Below are positions 24,892-32,446 of a stretch of 64,000 bases of DNA, in pieces. Position numbers and translations under genes: made by a program. The notes under the pieces were generated by a model. The model did no database searches, was not told where the DNA came from, and was given only the letters and a program-made list of their open reading frames with translations. The DNA is taken from the NCBI RefSeq assembly GCF_005233875.1, contig NZ_SZPZ01000003.1, forward strand, positions 612,479 to 676,478. Reading direction: 5' to 3'. This DNA comes from Kribbella jiaozuonensis (GTDB lineage Bacteria > Actinomycetota > Actinomycetes > Propionibacteriales > Kribbellaceae). Numbering within the stretch: the first letter of the stretch is position 1; each line of letters begins with the position of its first letter.

Positions 24892-26505
24892 GTGGGAGAC
24901 AGCAGAGTGCTGCCGATCCTCGGCGCGATCGGGCTGTTCGTGTTGTTCCCGCTGCTGCTCGTCCTGGTGATGCTGCTCAGCGTGCTGGCCGGCTCGAGCT
25001 CGGCCGAGGCGCAGTGCGCCCAGCAGGCCACCGAGCAGAGCCTGTTCGCCTACCCGACCGATTCGCAGAAGATCGACGTCGAGTGGACCGAGCCGCTGGC
25101 CGTCGCCCCGCACCAGGGCTACGACTTCAAGGTCGACGAGGGCAGCAAGGTCTACGCCTCGCAGGACGGCAAGGTCGTCAAGGCCTCCGACGGCGAGGTC
25201 CGGATCCGGCGCGAGGACGTCGAGACGCGGACGACGTACCTCAAGACCATCAGTGTCGCCCTCAACGCCGACGTGAAGCGCGGCGACGTGATCGGCACCT
25301 CGGGCACCGGCAACGAGGTCGCGCCCGGCCTGGTCGGCCCGCACATCCACTGGGAGATGTGGGTCAACAAGGCCGAGAAGAAGGACGATCCCGCCGACTG
25401 GGAGACCCAGAAGCCGGACAAGAACCCGTTCGAGCTCGACACCTCCGACTCAGGTGGCGGCTGCACCTGCATGGACGGTGACCTGAGCGGTGCGAACAAC
25501 CAGCAGAAGGCCTTCAACTACTTCGTCCAGAACGGATACACCAAGGAGCAGGCCGCCGGCATCGTCGGCAACATGATCAGCGAGTCCAGCGTCGAGCCGG
25601 GCCGCAAGCAGGGCACGGCGCCGGGGACGGTGACCAAGCCTGCGGACGTCCTCGGGTATTCGGGCGGTTGGGGCATCGTCCAGTGGACGCCGGCGTCCAA
25701 GATGATCAACCCGTCCCGCGATGCCGGGGTCGGCGACGACGTCATCGGCTCACTGGCCTACCAGCTGGACTTCCTGCACAAGCAACTCCTCGGCAAGCCG
25801 CCGCTGTCGGAGAAGGGCGCCGGTGACGCGGTCAAGGCAGCTACCAGCGTCGACGCGGCAGCGATCGCGTTCGGCGGCCAGTTCGAGCGGTTCCAGGGGT
25901 ACGAGGACCCGAACAACCCGCGGTACGCCGAGCGCAAGGCGAACGCCGAGCACGTGCTCAACACGTTCGGCGGTTCGGCTCCGGCCGCCGGCAAGGGCGG
26001 CGACACGAGCGGGTGCGGCGCCGGCAGCGGCAACATCGCCGAGGTCGCGAAGAACCTGGCCTGGCCCGAGAGCGGTCACGACGGCACCGACGCGAGCCTT
26101 GCCAAGCCCGAGTTCGTTCAGGCGATGGCGAAGTACAACGACGGCGCCAGCGGCCAGACTCCGTACAGTGACTGCGGGCGGTTCGTCGCGACGGTGATGC
26201 ACATGAGCGGCGCCGACCCGAAGTACCCGAATGTCGGCACCGACGTGCAGCGCACGTATCTCGAGTCCTCGGGGAAGTACGACTGGTGGCACGGTGAGCC
26301 GCCGGGCGGGATGAAACCGGGCGACATCCTGAACGGACCCGGCCACACGTACCTGTACGTCGGTCCGTGGGGCAAGGACGGCGGCGGGTACAACTCGGCG
26401 TCCGGGTCGCTCGGTGACCACGTGCCGGAGGCCGGTCACCTGTACGGCGTCGGCGGGCAGTTCACTGTCTACCGGCTGAAGAGCGCACCGGTGCCGAAGG
26501 ACTGA
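24892..26505 (+). CDS. membrane-anchored three-domain peptidoglycan hydrolase
   Basis: A 537-residue cell-wall enzyme. After a membrane helix (7-33) comes an M23/LytM endopeptidase with zinc ligands His74-x3-Asp78 (HQGYD) and HIH at 151-153, then a phage-tail-lysozyme-type domain with Glu231 (MISESS), then a CHAP/NlpC-like domain with Cys428 (SDCGRF) and His485 (GHTYLY). The GTG at 24892 has a GAGGAG site; an upstream GTG at 24874 lacks one. Such multi-hydrolase proteins are typical of conjugation or secretion machines, but none is nearby. It is followed 21 bases later by a PEGA-like membrane protein. Confidence 0.88.
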   Translation: MGDSRVLPILGAIGLFVLFPLLLVLVMLLSVLAGSSSAEAQCAQQATEQSLFAYPTDSQKIDVEWTEPLAVAPHQGYDFKVDEGSKVYASQDGKVVKASDGEVRIRREDVETRTTYLKTISVALNADVKRGDVIGTSGTGNEVAPGLVGPHIHWEMWVNKAEKKDDPADWETQKPDKNPFELDTSDSGGGCTCMDGDLSGANNQQKAFNYFVQNGYTKEQAAGIVGNMISESSVEPGRKQGTAPGTVTKPADVLGYSGGWGIVQWTPASKMINPSRDAGVGDDVIGSLAYQLDFLHKQLLGKPPLSEKGAGDAVKAATSVDAAAIAFGGQFERFQGYEDPNNPRYAERKANAEHVLNTFGGSAPAAGKGGDTSGCGAGSGNIAEVAKNLAWPESGHDGTDASLAKPEFVQAMAKYNDGASGQTPYSDCGRFVATVMHMSGADPKYPNVGTDVQRTYLESSGKYDWWHGEPPGGMKPGDILNGPGHTYLYVGPWGKDGGGYNSASGSLGDHVPEAGHLYGVGGQFTVYRLKSAPVPKD

Positions 26506-26526
26506 GGAAAGGAACGGGAGCAGCTG

Positions 26527-27141
26527 ATGCTGGAGGAGAACCGGCGGCCGTTGTTTATCGGCGTGGTCGCGCTGGCGGTCGTCGTCGTGCTGGTCGGTGG
26601 CATCCTGCTGTTCCGGGGCGGCTCCCAGACCAGCCTCACCGTGGAGTCCATCCCGAACGACCTGACCCTGAAGCTCGACGGCCACGAGATCCCCGCGAAC
26701 GGGGAGGTCAAGATCAAGGCCGGCACGCACACGCTCGACGGTGAGCGCCGGGGCTTCCAGAGCTACTCGATGACGTTCACCGCCGAGGGCGATCGGCAGG
26801 CGGTCAAGATGTACCTCTACGCCAACAGCGCCGAGGGCCGCGAGTGGGCCAAGAACAACCCCGGCGAGGAGCTGAAGCTCGAGGCCGAAGCCGGCCAGCG
26901 GTACGACCAGACGCAGGCCAGGCTCAAGCAGAAGTACCCGATCCTCAGCCAACTCCCGTACGTCGGCGACGGCTTCGAGGCGACATACACGAAGTCGAAG
27001 ACCGACCCCACCAACCCCGAGGCGATCTCGGTGGTCATCGAGGTCTTCGGGCCCCAAGGCAAAGTGAAGGCCGACCAATGGATCCAAGGCTACGGCTGGG
27101 ACCCGGCTACCCTCGACCTGATCTGGACCACCGGCAAGTAG
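26527..27141 (+). CDS. single-pass membrane protein with PEGA-like domain
   Basis: A 204-residue protein: helix at about residues 9-30, then a PEGA-like extracytoplasmic domain (IPNDLTLKLDGHEIP, KAGTHTLDGERRGFQSY), then a second alpha/beta segment (YPILSQLPYVGDGFEATY). It is probably cotranscribed with the peptidoglycan hydrolase and may serve as its accessory. PEGA domains are surface modules of uncertain ligand; no enzymatic motif is seen. Confidence 0.75.
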   Translation: MLEENRRPLFIGVVALAVVVVLVGGILLFRGGSQTSLTVESIPNDLTLKLDGHEIPANGEVKIKAGTHTLDGERRGFQSYSMTFTAEGDRQAVKMYLYANSAEGREWAKNNPGEELKLEAEAGQRYDQTQARLKQKYPILSQLPYVGDGFEATYTKSKTDPTNPEAISVVIEVFGPQGKVKADQWIQGYGWDPATLDLIWTTGK

Positions 27142-27758
27142 AACAAGAGCTGCTCGCCGCGGGGTGGACCCGCTGCGGCATCGGAGACTGGGCGATCGCG
27201 CTCCTGTCCCCGGACGGTACGACGGTCGCGCGGATCAGCCCGTTCGATCCAGCGGGGCCGTACGTCGCCGCGGTGTACCGCGAGGCGTCGCACACTCGGC
27301 AGGTGCCGCAACTGTTCGCCCACCAACGGTTGACCGGTGGCGGCGACTTCCAGCTGATGGAGCGACTCGAGCCGGTTCACGAGGATGAGGCCGCCGCATT
27401 CCACGACGCGATTGCTGCACGAGCGCCGGAGGTTGCTGACCTCGTCGACGTGGTGCGCCGCGTCCACGGGAAGGCCCAGAGCGAACTGCCGTGGTGCGGA
27501 CCCTTGGACGACAACCCCGACAACGTCATGCGGACCGCCGACGGAAGACTGGTCATCGCAGACCTGTTCTCCGCCGACGGCCCGAAGCTCTACGCGACCG
27601 TCGTCTCGGACCCGGATCTCGTCGTCGCCCGGATCCCCGAGGCCGAGCGACGATTCATGACCGAGCTCCCGCTCGCCAACACCGGGTCGTGGGAGCCGGC
27701 GGTGCGGGAGTCGATGCGTGCCGGTCTCGCGGCCGCTGACGCGCGGTCAGGCGGGTAG
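27078..27758 (+). CDS. hypothetical protein with kinase/APH-like fold
   Basis: 226 residues if the ATG at 27078 is used; this overlaps the preceding gene by 64 bases and has no clear ribosome site, so the start is uncertain. The LDDNPDNVMRT segment followed by GRLVIADLF resembles the catalytic loop and DFG-type loop of aminoglycoside-phosphotransferase folds, but the canonical HxD is missing (CGPLDD) and the N-lobe is short. It may be a degenerate phosphotransferase or an unrelated family. Its stop overlaps the convergent dimethylargininase gene by 12 bases. Confidence 0.55.
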   Translation: MDPRLRLGPGYPRPDLDHRQVEQELLAAGWTRCGIGDWAIALLSPDGTTVARISPFDPAGPYVAAVYREASHTRQVPQLFAHQRLTGGGDFQLMERLEPVHEDEAAAFHDAIAARAPEVADLVDVVRRVHGKAQSELPWCGPLDDNPDNVMRTADGRLVIADLFSADGPKLYATVVSDPDLVVARIPEAERRFMTELPLANTGSWEPAVRESMRAGLAAADARSGG

Positions 27759-28619
27759 GACGAGTTCTCCGCCGGGGGTGGTGATGCCGTCCAGCGGGAA
27801 GTCGAGAGGGTTGGTCAGGCAGCGGGCCGAGCCGCCACCTTTGTGGAACTCGGACAGGTCCAGCACGACCACCCGCAGGCCCAGGTCGGTGAAGATCGCG
27901 CGGAGGCGGGGGGAACAGGCAGGCATGATGATCGTCTCGTTCACCACGATCGAGTTCGCCGAGAAGGCGAAGGCTTCCTCGTCGGTCAGGACGATCGGAT
28001 CGGGGACGATGCCGAAGAGTTCGGCCTGGCTGGCGGCGTCGAAGGCCGGCGGGTAGACCATCGCGTGGGTGCTGTCCACCGGGCAGAACGGCAGGTCCAG
28101 GTGGTACATGCCCTCATGCGCGATACGCAGACCCCGGACGCGGACGTTCCACCCGGTCGCGAGGTGCTTGAGCGCGTCGGCCTCGGTCCGCGGCCCGTAC
28201 CCGACGACCAGGCTGTCGCCGTACACGAAGGCATCCCCGGACTCGAAGTGCGGCCCGACCCCCTCGCCGCCGGTCCGGTCGAGCCGGAACCCGTGGCCGG
28301 TGAACCACTCGGCCGCGCTGAGCGACTCCTTGCGGCGCGGCTCGAAGCGCATGTGGGAGAGCATCGCGCGACCGTCTGCGGCGGCCAGCCCGAGGTTCAT
28401 CGCGTACACCATGTCGGGGGAGTCCTGGCGCTGCTCCAGCATCTCGACCTCGCCGCCGGCGTCCACGATCGCCTGCTGCAGTGAGTCCCACTGCTTGAGC
28501 GTCAGCGCCGGGTCCGGCTGGTCCTGCGTCGACATGTACGGATTGATCACGTAGTCGATCCGGAAGTGGTCCGGCCGGACCATCAGATAGCGACGACCCC
28601 ACTCCAGCGGCTGTCCCAT
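27747..28619 (-). CDS. dimethylarginine dimethylaminohydrolase/amidinotransferase family
   Basis: A 290-residue guanidino-modifying enzyme. Catalytic residues are His173 (YHLDLPFCPV) and Cys267 (GGGSARCLTN), with the ESGD substrate-binding motif at 126-129. The family hydrolyses methylated arginines to citrulline or acts on related guanidines. ATG at 28619 follows a GGGAGGG site by five bases; a GTG two codons upstream overlaps that site. It is a single gene with no arginine-pathway neighbours; the stop overlaps the preceding plus-strand gene. Confidence 0.88.
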   Translation of the reverse strand: MGQPLEWGRRYLMVRPDHFRIDYVINPYMSTQDQPDPALTLKQWDSLQQAIVDAGGEVEMLEQRQDSPDMVYAMNLGLAAADGRAMLSHMRFEPRRKESLSAAEWFTGHGFRLDRTGGEGVGPHFESGDAFVYGDSLVVGYGPRTEADALKHLATGWNVRVRGLRIAHEGMYHLDLPFCPVDSTHAMVYPPAFDAASQAELFGIVPDPIVLTDEEAFAFSANSIVVNETIIMPACSPRLRAIFTDLGLRVVVLDLSEFHKGGGSARCLTNPLDFPLDGITTPGGELVLPA

Positions 28620-28763
28620 GAACACCCTCCCATGACCGATGAGATCCAGTGTCAGATCTCCTGATTGTCCGACAATCAGTCAGTTTGAGGCTCGACGTAC
28701 CCGGAGTCAAACGGTGTGCGCGAGGTCGCTCGAAGGAGGCTGGTTCCGGCGTGAGGTAAGGAC

Positions 28764-28769
28764 TAACCT
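28764..28769 (+). promoter_or_regulatory. -10 box (TAACCT) of aminotransferase gene
   Basis: TAACCT, six bases, then ATG at 28776; no Shine-Dalgarno, so leaderless expression is predicted. Confidence 0.55.
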
Positions 28770-28775
28770 GCGGGC

Positions 28776-29855
28776 ATGACCCCTGACAACGAGGTTCGAT
28801 TTCGCGCCTGCCTGGACGACGTCGCGGCTTACAAGCCGGGCCGTCCGCCGGCGCGCACCGACGGCCGGCCGACGTACAAGTTGTCCAGCAACGAGAACCC
28901 GTACCCGCCGCTCCCGGGTGTGCTCGCCGCCGCGACCGAGGCCGCGGCCCAGATGAACCGCTACCCGGACATGGGCTGCGTCGAGCTGCTCGACGCGCTG
29001 TCCGCGCGGTTCGGCGTACCGGTCAGCGACCTCGCGGTCGGGACCGGATCGGTCGCGCTGCTCTACCACCTGCTGCAGGCGACGGTCTCGGAGGGTGACG
29101 AGGTCGTCTACGCCTGGCGTTCGTTCGAGGCGTACCCGATCGCGGTCCAGCTGACCGGCGCGACGTCGGTGCAGGTGCCGCTGACCGCTGACGCCCGCCA
29201 CGACTTCAAGGCGATGGAGGCGGCGATCACCGACCGCACCAAGATCGTGCTGGTCTGTACGCCGAACAACCCGACCGGCCCCGTCGTACGCCGGGACGAG
29301 CTGCTCGCGTTCCTGGACGTCGTACCGTCGAACGTGCTGGTCGTGCTGGACGAGGCGTACCGCGAGTTCGTCCGGGATGCCGATGTCGTTGACGGGGTCG
29401 AGGTGTACCGCGACCGGCCGAATGTGGTCGTGATGCGGACGTTCTCGAAGGCTTATGGGCTGGCGGGCTTCCGGGTCGGGTACGCGATCGGCCACCCGCC
29501 GGTGGTCGCCGCGATCCGCAAGTGCGCGCTGCCGTTCGGCGTCAGCTACGTCGCGCAGTCGGCCGCGATCGCGTCCCTGGCCGTCGAGGAGGAGCTCCTC
29601 GAGCGGGTCGACGCGTTGGTTGTCGAGCGGACCCGCGTCGTCGACGAACTGCGGTCGGCCGGCTGGGACGTGCCGGAGACGGAGACGAACTTCGTGTGGC
29701 TCGACCTCGGCGACGACACCGTGAGGTTCGCCGAAGCCGTGCAGGCCGAGGGCGTCTCGGTCCGCCCGTTCCCCGGTGACGGCGTTCGCGTCACCATCGG
29801 TGAGACCGAAGCCAACGACCTCTTCCTCGGCGTCGCCCGCGCTTGGCGCCAGTGA
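28776..29855 (+). CDS. HisC/Pat-type aminotransferase
   Basis: A 359-residue fold-type I PLP aminotransferase. The N-terminal KLSSNENPYPPLPGV and Lys225 in TFSKAYGLAGFRVGY are typical of histidinol-phosphate and phenylalanine aminotransferases of actinobacteria. No other his genes are nearby, so a Pat-like aromatic role is at least as likely as histidine synthesis. It is translationally coupled (GTGA overlap) to a short-chain dehydrogenase. Confidence 0.87.
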   Translation: MTPDNEVRFRACLDDVAAYKPGRPPARTDGRPTYKLSSNENPYPPLPGVLAAATEAAAQMNRYPDMGCVELLDALSARFGVPVSDLAVGTGSVALLYHLLQATVSEGDEVVYAWRSFEAYPIAVQLTGATSVQVPLTADARHDFKAMEAAITDRTKIVLVCTPNNPTGPVVRRDELLAFLDVVPSNVLVVLDEAYREFVRDADVVDGVEVYRDRPNVVVMRTFSKAYGLAGFRVGYAIGHPPVVAAIRKCALPFGVSYVAQSAAIASLAVEEELLERVDALVVERTRVVDELRSAGWDVPETETNFVWLDLGDDTVRFAEAVQAEGVSVRPFPGDGVRVTIGETEANDLFLGVARAWRQ

Positions 29856-30559
29856 CCGCGCTCGTCTGGATCTCCGGCGCGTCGGCCGGGATCGGCGCCG
29901 CCCTCGCCGCGGCGGTGCCGTTCCCGGACGCCCGCGTCATCGACATCTCCCGCCGGGGCGGTATGCCGAACCACCTGCGGGCTGACCTCTCGAACCCCGC
30001 CGACTGGGCACTCGTCGAAGAGCACTTCACGAAAGAACTGGCGCAGTACGACGGCGACCACGCGATCTTCATCCACAACGCCGGCACGATCACGCCGATC
30101 GGTCCCGCGGCCGGTGCCGACCCGGAGGCCTACACGCGGGCGGTCCTGCTCAACTCCGCCGCTCCACAGGTCTTGGGCGCTGCGTTCTTGCGCGCCTCTG
30201 CCCACCTCTCGTGCGAACGCCACCTGATCCTGCTCTCGTCAGGAGCCGCGAAGACGGCGTACGCCGGCTGGTCGTCGTACAACGCCGGCAAGGCAGCCGT
30301 AGAGCACTGGGTCCGCACTGTCGGCCAGGAACAGCCCGCCAACTCCCACGTCATTGCGGTGGCTCCCGGCGTGGTCGACACCGCCATGCAGTCCGAAATC
30401 CGCGCCACACCCGAAGCCGACTTCCCGTCGGTGTCCCGCTTCCACGACCTGAAGCACTCGGGCTCCCTAACCACCCCCGAAGCAGCCGCCACCGGCATCT
30501 GGTCCCTCCTAACCCGAAACCTCCCCAACGGCTCCTGCGTAGACCTCCGCCACCTGTAG
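29852..30559 (+). CDS. SDR-family oxidoreductase
   Basis: A 235-residue short-chain dehydrogenase resembling benzil/sepiapterin reductases. The motif GASAGIG near the N-terminus binds the dinucleotide; Tyr143-x3-Lys147 (YNAGK) is the catalytic pair. The GTG start overlaps the aminotransferase stop; a TTG three codons earlier is less likely. The substrate is unknown. A hairpin-array repeat begins 20 bases after its stop. Confidence 0.85.
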   Translation: MTALVWISGASAGIGAALAAAVPFPDARVIDISRRGGMPNHLRADLSNPADWALVEEHFTKELAQYDGDHAIFIHNAGTITPIGPAAGADPEAYTRAVLLNSAAPQVLGAAFLRASAHLSCERHLILLSSGAAKTAYAGWSSYNAGKAAVEHWVRTVGQEQPANSHVIAVAPGVVDTAMQSEIRATPEADFPSVSRFHDLKHSGSLTTPEAAATGIWSLLTRNLPNGSCVDLRHL

Positions 30560-30579
30560 CTCCTGCCGCGCGTGAGTCA

Positions 30580-30741
30580 GCCCATCGCGGGGCTACGCGC
30601 GGCTCCTCCGTCGCCGTGCTACGCGCCGCACCCGCCCACCCCCGGGCTTATCGCCCGGAGCATCCCTTCCGGCTATCGCCGGGACCTTCCGGCTACCGCC
30701 GGACTGCCGGCTTATCGCCGGACCTGCGGGCTACCGCCCGC
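30580..30741 (+). repeat. intergenic hairpin-array repeat, copy 1
   Basis: A head region (GCTACGCGCGGCTCC to CCGCCCACCCCCGG) is followed by five small hairpins: CCGGGC-TTATC-GCCCGG (30642-30658), CCGGC-TATC-GCCGG (30669-30682), CCGGC-TACC-GCCGG (30689-30702), CCGGC-TTATC-GCCGG (30707-30721) and GCGGGC-TACC-GCCCGC (30726-30741). Stem changes are compensatory. It starts 20 bases after the stop of the SDR gene in the same orientation. Confidence 0.85.
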
Positions 30742-31021
30742 CTGCGCCCGCCCCGTGGTCCGGCGTGACCGTGGTGATCAAGCCAGCCGCCCCTCCCGGG
30801 ACACTGCCGCAGCAGCCGGACACCGTCGGGGAGTACCCGCCGCACGTCTGCGGCTGCATCGTGTGCCACGCGACTGGTGGGCGACCGGTCTGCGTCTCCC
30901 GGTGGGATCAAGCGGCTGCTTCGCACGCCCGTCCGGCCGACCACGTGATGCGGTGCGGCCATCGCCGGTTCCGCCAACAGGCAGTTCCTCCGGCGATCGC
31001 GGCACACGCTGTACCTCACCC
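30742..31021. other. 280-bp segment between two inverted hairpin-array repeats
   Basis: No convincing gene. A GTG-started frame at 30765-31073 on the plus strand has moderately high G/C at third positions in its first 60 codons and cysteine-rich CGCIVC and MRCGH motifs, but no ribosome site or -10 box and its 3' end runs into the next repeat. It is best treated as an unproven small protein or as spacer of a composite element. Confidence 0.4.
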
Positions 31022-31192
31022 GCGGGCGGCAGCCCCGCAACTCCCGGCGATAGCCGGAAGAACCCGGCGATAAGCCGGAAGACCCGGCGATAGCCGGAAG
31101 GGGATGCACCGGCGGTGGCCGGGGGGTGGGTGCGTGTGGAGCGGGTGCGCTGAGGAGCGGAGCGACGAAGGAAGCGCTCGCGTAGCACGCGG
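31022..31192 (-). repeat. intergenic hairpin-array repeat, copy 4 (inverted)
   Basis: Reverse-oriented copy: hairpins at 31022-31038, 31044-31057, 31064-31078, 31084-31097 and 31109-31122 (stems CCGGC/GCCGG or GCGGG/CCCGC), then the head region on the right, containing GTGCTACGCGAGCG and CTTCCTTCGTCGCTCCGCTC when read on minus. It lies after the 3' end and terminator of the minus-strand secreted-protein gene. With copy 1 it forms an inverted pair whose hairpins face inward. Confidence 0.82.
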
Positions 31193-31222
31193 GGGCCGAC
31201 CACCAGCAGTACACACAAAAGA

Positions 31223-31260
31223 GCGGCGCCGGGAGGAGTGAGGCTTGCTCCCGGCGCCGC
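31223..31260 (-). terminator. intrinsic terminator of secreted-protein gene
   Basis: GCGGCGCCGGGAG (31223-31235) and CTCCCGGCGCCGC (31248-31260) form a perfect 13-bp stem with a 12-base loop; on the minus strand it is followed by TCTTTTGTGTG, a usable U-rich tract. Confidence 0.8.
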
Positions 31261-31338
31261 GGTTGTTGCGGTGTTACTCCGAATCAGTCAACCCACCGAG
31301 GTGGCTGGTTCGGGTCCTGCATCACTGACCAGGGAGGG

Positions 31339-31932
31339 TCAGTTGTTCTGCTCGTTGCTCTGCTCGCAGGTCTTGAGCGAGTCGACGGAGTTGCCGTCGT
31401 TGTCCAGGCCGAGGATGCCGGTCGGGTTCGTCAGCGGCACGGTGCCGCCGATGCCCGTGGCGTCGACCTCGTTGTGGCAGACCTGCCACGGGCCGACCTT
31501 GTTGTCGGAGATCGAGACAACGCCGTTGCCGTCAGCCTTGTACCACTTGCGGTTCTGCTCGTTGCTCTGCTCGCAGGTCTTGACGGCGGTCACGCTGTTG
31601 CCGTCGTTGCCCCAGCCAACGATGCCGGTGATGTCCTCAGCCGGCACGGTGCCGCCGATGCCGGTACCGGCACCGAAGTTGTGGCAGGCCTGGACCGCAC
31701 CGAGGTCGTTGCGGTCAAGGGCGACCAGCGAGCCGTCCTTGTGCATGCCCCACCAGCGAGCGTGGCCGTTGTCGTAGCCCTTGCTGGCCGCCGACGCCGC
31801 GTCGGCCAGGCCGGTGTCCTGAGCCTTCTTCTGCGCGTCGTCCAGAACGTTGGCGCTCACCATGGTGGCCAGGCCCAGGGTGGCGACGGTCGCCACTGCC
31901 GCAGCCGCGACGATCTTGCGAGTTACCTGCAT
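31339..31932 (-). CDS. small secreted protein with two Cys-paired repeats
   Basis: A 197-residue exported protein. The signal peptide ends near residue 27 (MVSA). Two tandem repeats of about 48 residues (80-127 and 149-197) share CHN...TGIGGTVP...TGI(V/L)G...NDGNSV...KTCEQSNEQN. Each has two cysteines 37 residues apart (83/120, 152/189), likely one disulphide per repeat. The pattern loosely recalls chaplin domains, but similarity is weak. It stands alone with its own terminator; ribosome site is AAAGGAAA. Function unknown; surface or aerial-structure role is speculative. Confidence 0.75.
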   Translation of the reverse strand: MQVTRKIVAAAAVATVATLGLATMVSANVLDDAQKKAQDTGLADAASAASKGYDNGHARWWGMHKDGSLVALDRNDLGAVQACHNFGAGTGIGGTVPAEDITGIVGWGNDGNSVTAVKTCEQSNEQNRKWYKADGNGVVSISDNKVGPWQVCHNEVDATGIGGTVPLTNPTGILGLDNDGNSVDSLKTCEQSNEQNN

Positions 31933-32446
31933 TATGCCAGGTTTCCTTTCGGGTTTGACGGATTCGTCTTAGTGCTAACGACACCTGGCAGCACCGGTTA
32001 CAAACTTTTTCGTCAACTTTTTTCGCCGCGCGCGCATACATAGTTGTCCGGTGATGAGTTTCCTGACGAAGCAATCAATCCCGTGCTGACCAGGCAACTT
32101 ATCAGCAACGGCACAGTCGGAAGAGCGAGCGGAAGTTGAGACGGAGGCACCCGTAACCGAGGTCGGGTTACGTCGTTGAGTCAGCGCGGGTGACGGATGC
32201 CCGGTGAATCGGAAGATTGTTTCGGTGGGCTCGGTGGTCGCCGAATTGGCAATAGCACGATCCGCCGGAATATCGTTGGAACCATTGCCGGAGTTTCGCG
32301 CCGTGTTTTTTCGGGGCAGGGCGCGACCGGCGTCAGACCCGCTGCCGCGCGCATCGGCAGCGGTGGGAGACCCGGGTCCGTCGTGGGCCCGGGTCTTTCC
32401 TCGTCCTACCCCGTACTGCGCCGTGTGACGGCGCCCGCCGGCTGTA
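31933..32446. other. 514-bp noncoding region, lower GC
   Basis: Contains the upstream region of the secreted-protein gene: A/T-rich runs near 32010-32025 and a minus-strand TTGACG that could serve as -35. A 7-bp inverted repeat CGTAACC/GGTTACG lies at 32152-32172. Frames across it show no codon bias. A plus-strand terminator-like hairpin at 32368-32396 has no recognised gene before it. Confidence 0.5.
32368..32396 (+). terminator. terminator-like hairpin without assigned gene
   Basis: AGACCCGGGTCC (32368-32379) pairs with GGGCCCGGGTCT (32385-32396) through one G-U wobble, followed by TTTCCTCGT on the plus strand. On minus there is no T-rich tail, so it does not obviously serve the EamA gene 51 bases away. 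Confidence 0.55.

Noticed and set aside
24892..27758. Conjugative or integrative element suggested by the peptidoglycan hydrolase
   Set aside because: No relaxase, coupling ATPase, integrase, tRNA attachment site or shift in codon use was found.
30580..31192. CRISPR-like periodic repeats
   Set aside because: Units are short hairpins with variable spacing and no unique spacers; no cas genes in the window.
31222..31338. Possible tRNA-like GGTTCGGGTCC in the intergenic region
   Set aside because: No cloverleaf or acceptor stem can be drawn; a transcription terminator explains the main structure.
31955..31985. TTAGCACT half-site resembling the CIRCE heat-shock operator
   Set aside because: Only one half-site; the paired inverted half is missing.
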